From: Bacteroidales bacterium M5
GTDB taxonomy: Bacteria; Bacteroidota; Bacteroidia; Bacteroidales; Muribaculaceae
Direction: 5' to 3'
Assembly: GCA_001689535.1 (NCBI GenBank)
Contig: LUJP01000081.1
Span: 1 to 39,872 of the forward strand
DNA length: 39,872 nt
Every line of letters begins with the position of its first letter. The stretch's first letter is position 1. The notes under the pieces were generated by a model. It ran no database searches. It saw only the letters and a program-made list of their open reading frames with translations, and had not been told where the DNA came from. Below are positions 8,776-17,852 of the stretch, in pieces. The position numbers were made by a program, and so were the translations under genes.

Positions 8776-9651
8776 TTAGAGTACGTTAAGCACTTGCTCT
8801 TTTATCTGTTCGAGTTCGTCTTTCATCTTCACCACGATTTTCTGCATTTCAGCGTGGTTGCTCTTGGAGCCGAGAGTATTTATCTCGCGTCCCATCTCCT
8901 GACTTATGAACCCGAGTTTCTTGCCCTGGCCCGGTTCGGTGGCTATGGTCTCCATAAAGTAATTGAGATGCTGCGACAGACGCTGCTTTTCCTCGTTGAT
9001 GTCGAGTTTCTCGATATAGAATATCATCTCCTGCTCCAGACGGGCGCGGTCGTATTCAACCTGCGGAAGCTGCGAGAGATTGTCGATGATGCGTGAGCGG
9101 ATTTTCTCCACGCGTTCGCTTTCGTAGCGCGGGATGAGAGAGAGTAGATTGCGTATGCGGTCTATTCTTACTGCGAAGAATTCCTCCAGCTTGGCGCCTT
9201 CGGCGGCACGGTATTCCATCAGGGCGTCGAGCGCGCGGTTGGTGGCGGTTGTGCAGGCGTCGAGTTCGGCCGAGTCGGTGTCGGCGGGAGCGTCGGATTT
9301 GGTCACGTCGGGGAAGCGGAAGAGAACGGAATACCAGTCGGAGGGCAGACTGATGTCAAGCGTCGAAGCCATGTTTTCAATCTGCTTCTTGTAGGCTTCC
9401 ATAAGGTTTATGTTGAACTGCACGGCCGTTTCTCCGGTAATGCTTTCTACATAGACATTCATTTCCACTTTTCCGCGAAGCACCCTGCGGCTTACGGTGT
9501 TGCGAAGTTCCATCTCCTTTTCGCGCAGAACCGACGGTACACGCACCGAAAGGTCAAGCTGCTTGCTGTTAAGCGATTTGATTTCTACGGTAATTTTCTT
9601 TGTGGGAAGTTCGACAACTGACTTGCCGAATCCAGTCATGGATAGCAACAT
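8776..9651 (-). CDS. yicC: YicC family endoribonuclease
   Basis: At 291 residues it has the length and both halves of the family. The N-terminal YicC domain opens with MLLSMTGFGKSVVELP and includes SLNSKQLDLSVRVPS. The C-terminal DUF1732 domain ends in FISQEMGREINTLGSKSNHA and an Asp/Glu-rich tail. YicC proteins have been reported as RNases affecting small RNA stability in E. coli; that role here is by homology. It is the first gene of the operon running through gmk, nadD, DUF5063 and the M18 peptidase, and is divergent from tsaB with overlapping promoters. Confidence 0.93.
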   Translation of the reverse strand: MLLSMTGFGKSVVELPTKKITVEIKSLNSKQLDLSVRVPSVLREKEMELRNTVSRRVLRGKVEMNVYVESITGETAVQFNINLMEAYKKQIENMASTLDISLPSDWYSVLFRFPDVTKSDAPADTDSAELDACTTATNRALDALMEYRAAEGAKLEEFFAVRIDRIRNLLSLIPRYESERVEKIRSRIIDNLSQLPQVEYDRARLEQEMIFYIEKLDINEEKQRLSQHLNYFMETIATEPGQGKKLGFISQEMGREINTLGSKSNHAEMQKIVVKMKDELEQIKEQVLNVL

Positions 9652-9724
9652 TCTATTATGTATTTTTTACAAATTTACTAATTGCAGGGGAAAAATATCT
9701 AACTTTGCCTCAAATTTTTGAATC
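9652..9724. promoter_or_regulatory. Divergent promoter region between yicC and tsaB
   Basis: A minus-strand TAAATTTG box (9670-9677) faces yicC and a plus-strand TAACTTTG box (9700-9707) faces tsaB. Both leave leaders of only about 10-20 nt. Good -33 elements at the usual spacing are not evident, so the calls rest mainly on the -7 boxes. Confidence 0.4.
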
Positions 9725-10426
9725 ATGGCTTTAATTCTGAATATCGATACTTCAACATCAGTCTGCTCCGTGGCCCTGACGGCCGAGGGTGCGGTCCTTT
9801 GCCATTTTGAGGATTTCAAGGGGCGTAATCATGCCGCTTTGCTGAGTGGCTATATTAAAGGTTGCCTTGATTGGGTGCGCGACCACGAGATGAAACTCGA
9901 GGCTGTGGCCGTGTCCATGGGCCCCGGCAGCTATACCGGTCTTCGCATAGGCCTTTCCGAGGCCAAGGGGCTGGCTTTCGCTCTGGATATTCCTCTTATA
10001 GGGGTCGATACCCTGAAGATAATGGCGGTTCACACCATGTTCAATTTCGATATCGAGCCTGACGACAGATTCATGCCCATGATCGATGCGCGCCGAATGG
10101 AGGTATATACCGCTGTTTATGACATGGCGCTCCAGACCGTCGAGGCTCCCCATCCGCTTATTGTAGAGCCCGACAGTCTTGACCGGGCAGCAGCCGAGGC
10201 TGCTCCGGGACGTCTGCTTGTGATGGGCGATGGAAGCAACAAGATCAAAGACGTGGTGCGCACCCCCGGTGTGGTGTTCGTGGATGATGTGGCGCCGCTG
10301 GCCGTGGATATGATGCCTCTGGCTGAAAAGGCTTATCGCGACCGCGATTTCCTTGATATCGCATATTGTGTGCCGGAGTATCTGAAGGAATTCCAGGCCA
10401 CCAAGCCAAAGAATCCGCTCAGCTGA
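9725..10426 (+). CDS. tsaB: tRNA threonylcarbamoyladenosine biosynthesis protein TsaB
   Basis: Scaffold partner of TsaD in the complex that makes N6-threonylcarbamoyladenosine at position 37 of ANN-decoding tRNAs. The ASKHA-fold N-terminus reads LILNIDTSTSVCSVALT, and the signature SMGPGSYTGLRIGLSEAKGL lies near residue 65. Length 233 residues is normal. TsaB lacks the metal site of TsaD, as here. The ATG at 9725 sits about 11 nt after the predicted transcription start. A strong hairpin follows the stop, so the gene appears monocistronic. Confidence 0.95.
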   Translation: MALILNIDTSTSVCSVALTAEGAVLCHFEDFKGRNHAALLSGYIKGCLDWVRDHEMKLEAVAVSMGPGSYTGLRIGLSEAKGLAFALDIPLIGVDTLKIMAVHTMFNFDIEPDDRFMPMIDARRMEVYTAVYDMALQTVEAPHPLIVEPDSLDRAAAEAAPGRLLVMGDGSNKIKDVVRTPGVVFVDDVAPLAVDMMPLAEKAYRDRDFLDIAYCVPEYLKEFQATKPKNPLS

Positions 10427-10479
10427 GAAGGCAGCGTCATAATAATAGTTTACAGCGCTGTCTCTCCAGAAAAATCAGA

Positions 10480-10511
10480 CGGAGCATTCAAATTTGAATG
10501 CTCCGCCTTTT
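10480..10511 (+). terminator. Terminator between tsaB and fkp
   Basis: A perfect 24-nt palindrome (10481-10504, 12 nt per arm: GGAGCATTCAAA and its complement), extended by one C-G pair and followed by TTTT at 10508-10511. It ends tsaB and may also act on the convergent fkp transcript. Confidence 0.75.
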
Positions 10512-10536
10512 GTTGTTGTAGGAGTTAAATAATAAG

Positions 10537-13341
10537 TTATGAGCGGGAAATCTGGAGTCCTTTGCGGCAAAGGCTTATCTCCACCATTCGCGCACGCGGA
10601 TTAGGCGTATTTTCCTGCAGGATGCGGCGGATGCGTGAAGCAGCGTCGGTATCCTTTGCAACCATATACAGGAATCCGCCGCCACCGGCGCCGGGAAGTT
10701 TCAGTCCTAAGGTGTAATCTTCCACCAGTTTTATTATTCTCTTTACGGAATCGGGATTGGTGCCGCTGTCAAGTTTCTGATTCTGGATCCAGGTCTTGGC
10801 CACAGCTTTTCCGTAGGCTGTGAAATCGCGGCGCTGGATTGCAGCTGCTGTGTCAATGGCGTGTTCCTTCATCTCGCCGAGGAGCGTGAGTGTGGAACCC
10901 GAGTTGAGGAACATCCGCTGCACGATCTCCTGAAGGATATGCTTGGCAGTGCGCGTCACGCCGGTATAGTAGAGGAGATGACACGGAGCGAATTCCGGGT
11001 CGGCGAAAAGCGCGCCGGTGAGCCAGTTGACCGAAGGTTGCTGCAGGATGCCGGTTGAGGTCTCAAAGAGCTTGACGCCTCCGAGAAGACCGCCGTACTG
11101 ATCCTGCCATCCTCCTCCCGAGGTAAGGAGCTGCTCAAGCACAAGCGTGCGTGTTCCTATCTCGCTTTCTCCCCATCCGAGGCGACAGAAGTCGTTGAGC
11201 GCGCCGAGCACCGTCGCTGCCAGAATGGAGCTTGTGCCCAGACCTGAGCCGGCCGGAACGGCCGAGAGAAGGGTTATTTCAATGCCGAAGCCGAAGTCGT
11301 CGAGCTGCTGGCGGAGTGTGCGGTAATTTTTCTCGCAGAAACCCGGAGCGAAGCCGCAGAGCGCGAGGGCCGCTTTGGGAATTGAGAACGGGGAGTTCAC
11401 GCGCTTGAAATCAAGCAGTGTCTCGTAGTCGTCGATTGTCTCCGACGCACCGAGGTCGATGGAGCGCAGTATTATCTGACGGTGCGGCGCGGGTTTCACG
11501 AATACCTGAAGCGGTGGCTGTCCGTTGAGTTCCACAGCCAGATTCACCACTTTGCCGCCGTTGAAAAGCGAGTAGGGGGGAGTATCGGTCCATCCGCCGG
11601 CCACGTCGATTCTCACCGGGCTGCGGCCCCATACAATCTGGTCGGAATAAACGTCGGTGGTGGGAAGCACCGGTTTGCTCTGTGCCGTTTCCAGAATGGC
11701 GTCGCGGAGGGTGCGGAACGCGCGTTCGCTCTCGGATTTGTCGTCAAGCAGGCGACCGCGTAGTATGGCGTTGCGTATCTGGAATTCCACGGGCGCATTG
11801 CCGTCGACCGGCGCAGGAGCAGGTACATTTTCGCGTTGCATGAGAGTGGCGAGATGGTCCAGGTCGAGCTGATAGAACACACTCCGGTTATAATTGCGGC
11901 CGAGCAGCGAGATGTTGTTGCGCTGGAACTCGATTCTCTGCTCCTGAGCTCTGCGCAGGTTGGCGTTGTCAAGGAGCATGTCGGCCGACAGTTTTTCGGC
12001 ATTCATCCACAGCTCGCGGGCCCGCGTGTCGGAAGCGTCTGAAACCATCCAGTTGATAATGCATTCAGCGTCGTCCGGATTGGTTATAACCGGGAAGATG
12101 GGTGCCGACTGAAGATCGGCCTCAGGCATGGTCACGCCATGCTCACGGCACCATTCCGTGACCGGTTTTCCCATCCAGAGGGTGGTGTCTGCCGAGGTGG
12201 AACCTCTCATGGCGTCATCGTAGCCATAGGGACGGATGGCCCAGCCTTTTTCCCCCACGGGTACCATGTCCACGCACACGCTGTCAGGCAGGTCTATCTG
12301 CCAGTCGTTGCGGGGAACGCCGGTGATTATGTGGTTTGAGCGCAGAAGCCATTTGGGACCCACGCAGGCATTTTCAATCCAGATGTTGGTGTTGGCTGCG
12401 GTAAGGCGGGAACTGTCAACCATGCAGTTCTGTATATACTGGGCGCGGCCCGGCTTTGTGCTGCGGTGGAACACGAGCCTCTGGTCGGCCACGAGGTTCT
12501 GCAGGGCGAGTGTCGACGAAAGGAGTTCGCGCGATGTGCCGAAGTGGTAGAATTCACCGTCGGAAAGCGGAGTGATTACCACTTTCAGTCGGTTGATTTC
12601 TTCGTCGTCGGCCGACGGGTTCTTGCCGAGTGCGCATCCGAATTCCGAATAAAGATCGTAGAACCTGTAGGAGCCATCGGGGTTATGCGAGCGGCGGCGA
12701 AGCAGTTCGAGAGCCTTGTCGCTGAGCAGCCACAGGCCTATATCCATTAGGAAGAGATGTGTCTGGGAGAGCTCTGCCAGCCGGGCCGGTGAGGGCTTCT
12801 GCAGCATGAAGTCGAGCTCCTCAGGCGATTCAATCGGGTTCATGAACACTCCGTGGTGGGAGGCGAGGGTGGTGTCCACCCACATGCCGTAGCAGACCAC
12901 ATCGGCATCGGCAGGTATCTGAGGCAGACGGGAGTTGGCGCGGATGCATACGTCGCCGCTCGCTATGAGCGTATTGAGCTTTTCGGGCGCCTGAAGCATG
13001 ATTTTTTCATAGAGAGGCATCTGTAGGTCCAGCAGAGTCTGGTCAATTTTCTCGCCCACGGCCCAGCGCATTACGGGAATCGGTGTGAACACTTTTCCTA
13101 TGGGGGCGTAGGCGGGGAGGCGGCGGCTTTGGCCGCCGGCATGGATTATGATTTTTTTGTTGGAGGAGTCCTGGGCGCCCGACTGTTCATAGCGGTCGAG
13201 AAGCCACGCGGTGCCGGCACCGGAACCCAGACGGCTGTCGGCGGGATCGCTCGTGCAGAACCATGATTCCTCCGACCATTGCGGAACGATGTCGGATATG
13301 CAGTTTACAAGATTAGATGGAAGTGACAGAAGTTTCTTCAT
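10537..13341 (-). CDS. fkp: Bifunctional fucokinase / fucose-1-phosphate guanylyltransferase
   Basis: Salvage enzyme that phosphorylates L-fucose and then forms GDP-fucose, the donor for fucosylated capsules and glycoproteins in Bacteroidales. The 934 residues match Bacteroides Fkp (about 950). The N-terminal pyrophosphorylase half carries the nucleotide-binding segment IIIHAGGQSRRLPAYAP near residues 64-80, then a left-handed helix-like middle. The C-terminal GHMP kinase half has WGRSPVRIDVAGGWTDTPPY near 570, the ATP loop VPAGSGLGTSSILAA near 700, and KLPGAGGGGFLYMV near 895. It has its own promoter and is flanked by terminators, so it is probably expressed alone. No fucose transporter or isomerase genes are adjacent. 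Confidence 0.96.
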   Translation of the reverse strand: MKKLLSLPSNLVNCISDIVPQWSEESWFCTSDPADSRLGSGAGTAWLLDRYEQSGAQDSSNKKIIIHAGGQSRRLPAYAPIGKVFTPIPVMRWAVGEKIDQTLLDLQMPLYEKIMLQAPEKLNTLIASGDVCIRANSRLPQIPADADVVCYGMWVDTTLASHHGVFMNPIESPEELDFMLQKPSPARLAELSQTHLFLMDIGLWLLSDKALELLRRRSHNPDGSYRFYDLYSEFGCALGKNPSADDEEINRLKVVITPLSDGEFYHFGTSRELLSSTLALQNLVADQRLVFHRSTKPGRAQYIQNCMVDSSRLTAANTNIWIENACVGPKWLLRSNHIITGVPRNDWQIDLPDSVCVDMVPVGEKGWAIRPYGYDDAMRGSTSADTTLWMGKPVTEWCREHGVTMPEADLQSAPIFPVITNPDDAECIINWMVSDASDTRARELWMNAEKLSADMLLDNANLRRAQEQRIEFQRNNISLLGRNYNRSVFYQLDLDHLATLMQRENVPAPAPVDGNAPVEFQIRNAILRGRLLDDKSESERAFRTLRDAILETAQSKPVLPTTDVYSDQIVWGRSPVRIDVAGGWTDTPPYSLFNGGKVVNLAVELNGQPPLQVFVKPAPHRQIILRSIDLGASETIDDYETLLDFKRVNSPFSIPKAALALCGFAPGFCEKNYRTLRQQLDDFGFGIEITLLSAVPAGSGLGTSSILAATVLGALNDFCRLGWGESEIGTRTLVLEQLLTSGGGWQDQYGGLLGGVKLFETSTGILQQPSVNWLTGALFADPEFAPCHLLYYTGVTRTAKHILQEIVQRMFLNSGSTLTLLGEMKEHAIDTAAAIQRRDFTAYGKAVAKTWIQNQKLDSGTNPDSVKRIIKLVEDYTLGLKLPGAGGGGFLYMVAKDTDAASRIRRILQENTPNPRARMVEISLCRKGLQISRS

Positions 13342-13384
13342 TGTTTATCTGGCCTGATATAATGATATAAGTTGTGAGAATTCA

Positions 13385-13417
13385 CAAATTTACTATTTTC
13401 CTGCCAATGCGAGGCAA
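13385..13417 (-). promoter_or_regulatory. Promoter of fkp
   Basis: Read on the minus strand: TTG (13415-13417), a 22-nt spacer, then TAAATTTG (13385-13392), about 45 nt before the fkp ATG. The spacer is slightly longer than the usual 19-21 nt. Confidence 0.45.
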
Positions 13418-13425
13418 CAGCCTAT

Positions 13426-13465
13426 AAAAAAGTCGCCGCAAGCGGTTGCCTGCGGCGACTTTTTT
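13426..13465 (-). terminator. Terminator after the M16 peptidase gene
   Basis: Stem AAAAAAGTCGCCGCA (13426-13440) with its complement at 13451-13465 around a 10-nt loop: GC-rich at the top and A/T-tracted at the base. On the minus strand it follows the M16 stop by 16 nt and separates it from fkp. Confidence 0.85.
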
Positions 13466-13481
13466 AGATTGCTTATCGTGT

Positions 13482-16307
13482 TTATTCTGCGGGGTCAAGG
13501 ATTACGGTGATGTAGTTGCCCTGGCCGAGGAACTGTTTTGCCCAGTTCTGGATATCGTCTACGGTAACGGAGTTGATGGTCTCGAGGTTGCCGTTGAAGG
13601 TATCCACGCCGTTGGCGAGCCATCCGTTTATGGCACCGAGCCAGCTACCGTTGAGTTCTTTTCCTTCGGTAGCTTCTTTCATCATGAATTCCTTCACGGG
13701 ATCAAGTTCGCTCTGCTTTACGGTAGAGGTGAGGCTGTTCATCTCGTCCTTGATTATGCCAAGCACTTTTTCCTTCATTTCAGGCTTCATGGGGAATGCC
13801 GTGAGAAGCTGGCTGTTGGGAACATTGTTGCGCGACTGGATGCCCTGTGCGTCGATTGAATACACGGCACCTTCTTTTTCTCTTACAATGTCGTTGAGAC
13901 GTTTTGAAAGAATTTGGCCAGCCATGCTAGCTATGAAGTTGTTGCGGCCGTTGTAGGCAAGTTCGCCGGAAGCATCAATATAGGCCCAGGTCTGCGGGGT
14001 CTGCATGGATGTGGTATAAGTCTTGGTGATGACGCCGCGGTGCATTTCGAACTGTTTGTCAACGCCCTTGAATTTGCGCAGGGCCGGATCGTTCTTGCCG
14101 GGGAGCGAAGCAATATACTGCTCAACCATGGGCTTGAGAGAATCGGGATTGACATTGCCTATGAAGGTGAAGGTAAATTCTCCTGCATTGGAAGTCATGG
14201 CTTTGCAGATGTCGAGAATCTGCTCGCGGCTTGCGCCCTCCACGTCGGCAACCTCAAGGTTGCGGAGTCGGGGAGAGGAGTAGAGGGTTTCATAAAGGCG
14301 TTTGCGGAACACTGACTGGGGATCGTTCTCCTTGTTGTGGAGGGAGGCAATCTCACGTTTCTGAAGAGCTTCGAATTCTTCGGGGGTGAAGTTGATAGAG
14401 GTGAATCCCATGTATATCAGCTCCATGAGGGTAGGAAGGTCTTTGGGGGTGGAGAAGCCCGAGAGGGTGCGGCTGTAGAGGTTGAATGAAGGATCGAGTG
14501 TAACCTGTTTGCCTGAGAGATATTTGTTGAGGTCGGTGCGGGTGTAGGTGCCGAGTCCGTAGCGGTCAAGGGCCGTAGGCATGAACAGAAGTGATTTCAG
14601 ATATTCGGAGCCGTAGGCCGAGGTTCCGTTGTTGGCGTAGGCTGAGAAAAGCACTTCGTTGTCCTTGAATTCGGTGGACTTCACAATTACGGTGGCGCCA
14701 TTGCTCAGGGTCCATACGGTGGCGTCCCACTGCTTGCTGTGCTCTTCTTTGACAACCTTGCCGGGAGCCGGGAGCGAGGGTATCAGAGGTTCGGATTTGA
14801 CCTCTTCCTTGTAGGGCTCGATGGTCTCGGCGTCAACAGCGGCGAGAGCGGCGGCTACTTCCTCCTCGGTGGGGTATTTGCCTTCCTTGTTGTCAGGCAG
14901 GAGCATGAGAAGAATGCGGTTGTCGTCGGTTATGAGTTGCGGCAGAAGCTGGTTGAGCATCTGCACCTGCACCATGCCAGACATGTTCTGCATGAGCTTG
15001 AATTCTTCCTCTACGGTAGGAATAGGCTCGTTGGAGAGGAAGTTGGCAACGTATTCCTGAACGTAGGAATTGCTCTGGCGCTTGTTGCGGTTGTTGTAGG
15101 CGTTTTCGAGCTGCGACAGATATTCGTCGCGCTGACGCTCGTATTCAGTCACGGTGAAGCCGCCGCGTTTTGCGCGGAGCACCTCGCGGTATACTGCGGA
15201 TATAGCCGGAATAATCTCCTGAGGAGTTTTGGGCACGGCCACCAGGTCAACGCTGCTCTTTGTGCGGGCAAGCAGGAAGTCGCCGTACATCACTGCAGCC
15301 TGAGCGAAGGGTGCGTCAGGCTTTGCCTGAAGATCGGCAAGACGGGTGTTGAGCATCGAGGTGATCATCCGGGTCATGAATTTGGTGAGGAGGTAGGCCG
15401 GAGTGTTCTTGAGCGAATCAGGGAATGCCTCGCTCTTGATCATGAGCTGGGCTATACCTATGGGCTGCTCGGGGTCATGGCCAATGGCATAGATGGTGCC
15501 TTTGGTATCTTCTACGGGGAAGTAGATGCGCTCGGCGGGATTCTCGGGCATCTCTATGTCGGAGAACATTTCCTTGATTTTGCCCTCTATGCGGTCCACG
15601 TCGATGTCGCCTACCACGATTATACCCTGAAGGTCGGGGCGATACCATTTCTCATAATAGTCGCGGAGTGCCTGATGGGGGAAGTTGTCAACCACTTCCA
15701 TAGTGCCTATGGGCAGACGGTGACCGTAGATGTTGTTGGGGTAAATTTTCGGAAGCAGGTCGGTGAGTATGCGCATCTGACCCACATTGGTGGTGCGCCA
15801 TTCCTCATGAATTACGGCACGCTCGGCATCGATTTCCTCGGGGAGGAGGAGAAGGTCGTTGGCCCAGTCGTGGAGAATGAGCAGACAGGAGTCCTGAACG
15901 CTCTCGCGCGCCACCGGCACATTGTTGATGTTGTAGATGGTCATGTCGACGCCTGTCTGGGCGTTGAGGTTCTGACCGAATTTCACGCCCACGGACTCAA
16001 GCCAGTTGATAAGGTTCTTGCCGGGGAAGTGGGTGGTTCCGTTGAAGCACATGTGCTCGAGGAAGTGGGCGAGGCCCTGCTGCTCGTCGTTTTCGAGAAC
16101 GGAGCCCACGCGCTGGGCGATGTAGAAATCGGCCTGTCCCTTGGGAAGTTCGTTGTGGCGGATGTAATAGGTAAGGCCGTTGGGGAGCCGTCCTATCCTT
16201 ACGTCGGGGTCGGTCCCTAACTGGGGCATCTGCTGGGCGGTGAGTGCTTGCGGCAGAAGCATCACGAGCGCCATGAACAGAGATAGCAGTAGTGAAGTTT
16301 TCTTCAT
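13482..16307 (-). CDS. M16 family zinc metallopeptidase (pitrilysin type, tandem)
   Basis: Exported insulinase-like peptidase of 941 residues. A Sec signal peptide covers residues 1-24 (cleavage near LTA-QQ), placing it in the periplasm or envelope. The inverted zinc motif HFLEH is at 81-85, and the third ligand Glu162 (AERAVIHEEW) lies exactly 76 residues beyond it, as in the family HxxEH-x76-E rule. Two M16 halves follow one another: the active N-terminal half, then a second half from about 510 without a recognisable HxxEH motif. This is the usual clam-shell arrangement, expected to degrade peptides enclosed between the halves. A terminator follows; upstream, the NhaC gene is separated by another hairpin. 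Confidence 0.9.
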   Translation of the reverse strand: MKKTSLLLSLFMALVMLLPQALTAQQMPQLGTDPDVRIGRLPNGLTYYIRHNELPKGQADFYIAQRVGSVLENDEQQGLAHFLEHMCFNGTTHFPGKNLINWLESVGVKFGQNLNAQTGVDMTIYNINNVPVARESVQDSCLLILHDWANDLLLLPEEIDAERAVIHEEWRTTNVGQMRILTDLLPKIYPNNIYGHRLPIGTMEVVDNFPHQALRDYYEKWYRPDLQGIIVVGDIDVDRIEGKIKEMFSDIEMPENPAERIYFPVEDTKGTIYAIGHDPEQPIGIAQLMIKSEAFPDSLKNTPAYLLTKFMTRMITSMLNTRLADLQAKPDAPFAQAAVMYGDFLLARTKSSVDLVAVPKTPQEIIPAISAVYREVLRAKRGGFTVTEYERQRDEYLSQLENAYNNRNKRQSNSYVQEYVANFLSNEPIPTVEEEFKLMQNMSGMVQVQMLNQLLPQLITDDNRILLMLLPDNKEGKYPTEEEVAAALAAVDAETIEPYKEEVKSEPLIPSLPAPGKVVKEEHSKQWDATVWTLSNGATVIVKSTEFKDNEVLFSAYANNGTSAYGSEYLKSLLFMPTALDRYGLGTYTRTDLNKYLSGKQVTLDPSFNLYSRTLSGFSTPKDLPTLMELIYMGFTSINFTPEEFEALQKREIASLHNKENDPQSVFRKRLYETLYSSPRLRNLEVADVEGASREQILDICKAMTSNAGEFTFTFIGNVNPDSLKPMVEQYIASLPGKNDPALRKFKGVDKQFEMHRGVITKTYTTSMQTPQTWAYIDASGELAYNGRNNFIASMAGQILSKRLNDIVREKEGAVYSIDAQGIQSRNNVPNSQLLTAFPMKPEMKEKVLGIIKDEMNSLTSTVKQSELDPVKEFMMKEATEGKELNGSWLGAINGWLANGVDTFNGNLETINSVTVDDIQNWAKQFLGQGNYITVILDPAE

Positions 16308-16342
16308 AAATCGGTTATTGTGATAAGTAATTTTGGTTTCTA

Positions 16343-16375
16343 TAAAAATGCATCTGTGAAATCAGACGCAGATGC
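16343..16375 (-). terminator. Terminator after the NhaC antiporter gene
   Basis: Inverted repeat GCATCTG (16350-16356) / CAGATGC (16369-16375). On the minus strand it is followed by ATTTTTA, so it closes the porin-glutaminase-antiporter unit just before the M16 gene. Confidence 0.65.
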
Positions 16376-16418
16376 TGTGAGAAAGTTGCACGGAGTGATG
16401 GGATTTTTGCAGAAATTT

Positions 16419-17780
16419 TTACGCTTCTGCAAATTCCGCCGGCCTCACGGCATGGCGGGGCGAACCGATTATGATAGCGCCAGCCAGACACAGACAGAGC
16501 GCCCAGGGATAGAAGAGATAGGGCCACGGTGCGGCGGGTGAGATTTCGGCCATGCCGCTCACAAGAAGGGTCTGGGCGCCGAAGGGGATAAGACACTGAG
16601 TGATGCAGGAAGAGGTGTCGAGAAGCGATGCGGTGCGTCGCGGCGATATACCGTAGCGGGTGGCGAGAGAGCGGGAGAGCGAACCGGTGGTGAGAATGGC
16701 CACGGTGTTGTTGGCCGTACACAGATTGACGCACGATGTGAGAATGGCTATAGCAGCCTGGGCGCCACGGTAGCCGAGCCCTCCCGTGGTGATGAGCGAG
16801 AGCATATAGTCAATGCCTCCGGCTGCCTTGACTATGCCGAGCATTCCGGCTGCAAGAAGGGTTATGATTATGAGGTCGCTCATGCTCTCCACTCCTTTGC
16901 CCATGAGCGCGGCGGCTTCGAGCGGCGTCATGCCGAAGGGGAGCGCGGCCCCCAGAGCCGCGATTATTCCGCAGATAAGCACCACGGTCACGTTGATTCC
17001 GCAGGCCGCCATGCCTATCACCAGCAGGTAGGGGAGCACCAGCCTTACGTCGCTCCACGCAAATGAGGCGTTCTGCACCGCGGCCGTGCTGTCAAGTCCT
17101 ATCACGGTGTAGATGACAAGCGTGATTACGGCCGCCGGCAGTGCGATGCGCAGGTTGGCATGGAATTTATCGCTCATCCGGCATCCCTGGGTGCGCGTGG
17201 CGGCAATGGTGGTGTCGGAGATGAACGAGAGGTTGTCGCCGAAAAACGCTCCTCCGAGCACGGCGGCCGCGTAGAGTGGCACCGGCGCGCCCGCGCTCTG
17301 TGCGAGTTCGACAACCAGAGGGGTCAGGGCCACTACGGTGCCGACCGAAGTGCCTATCGACATGCTTATCAGGCACGCCGCCAGAAATATGGCGGGAAGC
17401 ACAAAGTCGGCAGGAAAGCATACCAGCGTGAGACGCACCGTGGCGTCCACAGCTCCCATGCCTTTGGCGAGGGAGGCAAATGTTCCGGCGAGGATAAAAA
17501 TCCACACCATGTAGAGAATATTGTGGTTACCGGCGGACTCCGAGAATGTTCGGATGCGCTCCTGAAGCGAATGGCCGCGGTAGATGGCTATGCTCCAGAT
17601 TGAAGCCGCCACAAGCGCTATGGTGATGGGTATGGCGTAGAAATCGCCTATCACAAGTGAAGCTCCCACGTAGAGCGCGAGAAACATTAGCGCCGGGGAA
17701 AGCGCGAGCAGCCCGCAGCGATGGGATGCTGCAGGCTTTTGCTCGTGTAATTCGGAAATTTTATAGTCGGTATTTTTCAA
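16419..17780 (-). CDS. NhaC family Na+/H+ antiporter
   Basis: Polytopic inner membrane protein with about eleven hydrophobic segments after a short cytosolic N-terminus. Sequence around AAAVLGGAFFGDNLSFISDT and MSIGTSVGTVVALTPLV matches the conserved core of NhaC/YjeM-type antiporters, where Asp and Ser/Thr residues in broken helices bind the ion. The reading frame is open from a TTG at 17804 and has no ATG before the first membrane segment. A TAAATTTG box at 17802-17809 overlaps that TTG, so the next TTG (17780, beginning MKNTDYKISE, about 453 residues) is preferred; the start remains uncertain. It is the third gene after a porin and a glutaminase-fold protein. The exchanged ion or solute (Na+ or an organic anion) cannot be decided. 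Confidence 0.87.
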   Translation of the reverse strand: MKNTDYKISELHEQKPAASHRCGLLALSPALMFLALYVGASLVIGDFYAIPITIALVAASIWSIAIYRGHSLQERIRTFSESAGNHNILYMVWIFILAGTFASLAKGMGAVDATVRLTLVCFPADFVLPAIFLAACLISMSIGTSVGTVVALTPLVVELAQSAGAPVPLYAAAVLGGAFFGDNLSFISDTTIAATRTQGCRMSDKFHANLRIALPAAVITLVIYTVIGLDSTAAVQNASFAWSDVRLVLPYLLVIGMAACGINVTVVLICGIIAALGAALPFGMTPLEAAALMGKGVESMSDLIIITLLAAGMLGIVKAAGGIDYMLSLITTGGLGYRGAQAAIAILTSCVNLCTANNTVAILTTGSLSRSLATRYGISPRRTASLLDTSSCITQCLIPFGAQTLLVSGMAEISPAAPWPYLFYPWALCLCLAGAIIIGSPRHAVRPAEFAEA

Positions 17781-17801
17781 TATCAGTGCCTTATAAGGCT
17801 G

Positions 17802-17833
17802 CAAATTTACTAAAATCTGCGGAATACAGGCAA
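17802..17833 (-). promoter_or_regulatory. Possible internal promoter before the NhaC gene
   Basis: Minus strand: a TTG about 21 nt upstream of TAAATTTG (17802-17809), located in the 72-nt gap after the glutaminase-like gene. If used, the message would start near 17795 and would exclude the TTG start at 17804. Confidence 0.35.
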
Positions 17834-17852
17834 TTATATTGCAAAATTGACT

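Noticed and set aside
14739..16220. A 493-codon open frame on the plus strand
   Set aside because: Lies wholly antisense to the M16 peptidase, whose signal peptide and zinc motif are clear. The product is a Val/Gly/His-rich mirror sequence with no recognisable domain, as expected from a GC-rich antisense frame.
16308..16418. Possible small RNA between the NhaC and M16 genes
   Set aside because: The hairpin with a U-rich tail is explained as the terminator of the antiporter transcript; no independent promoter is seen.
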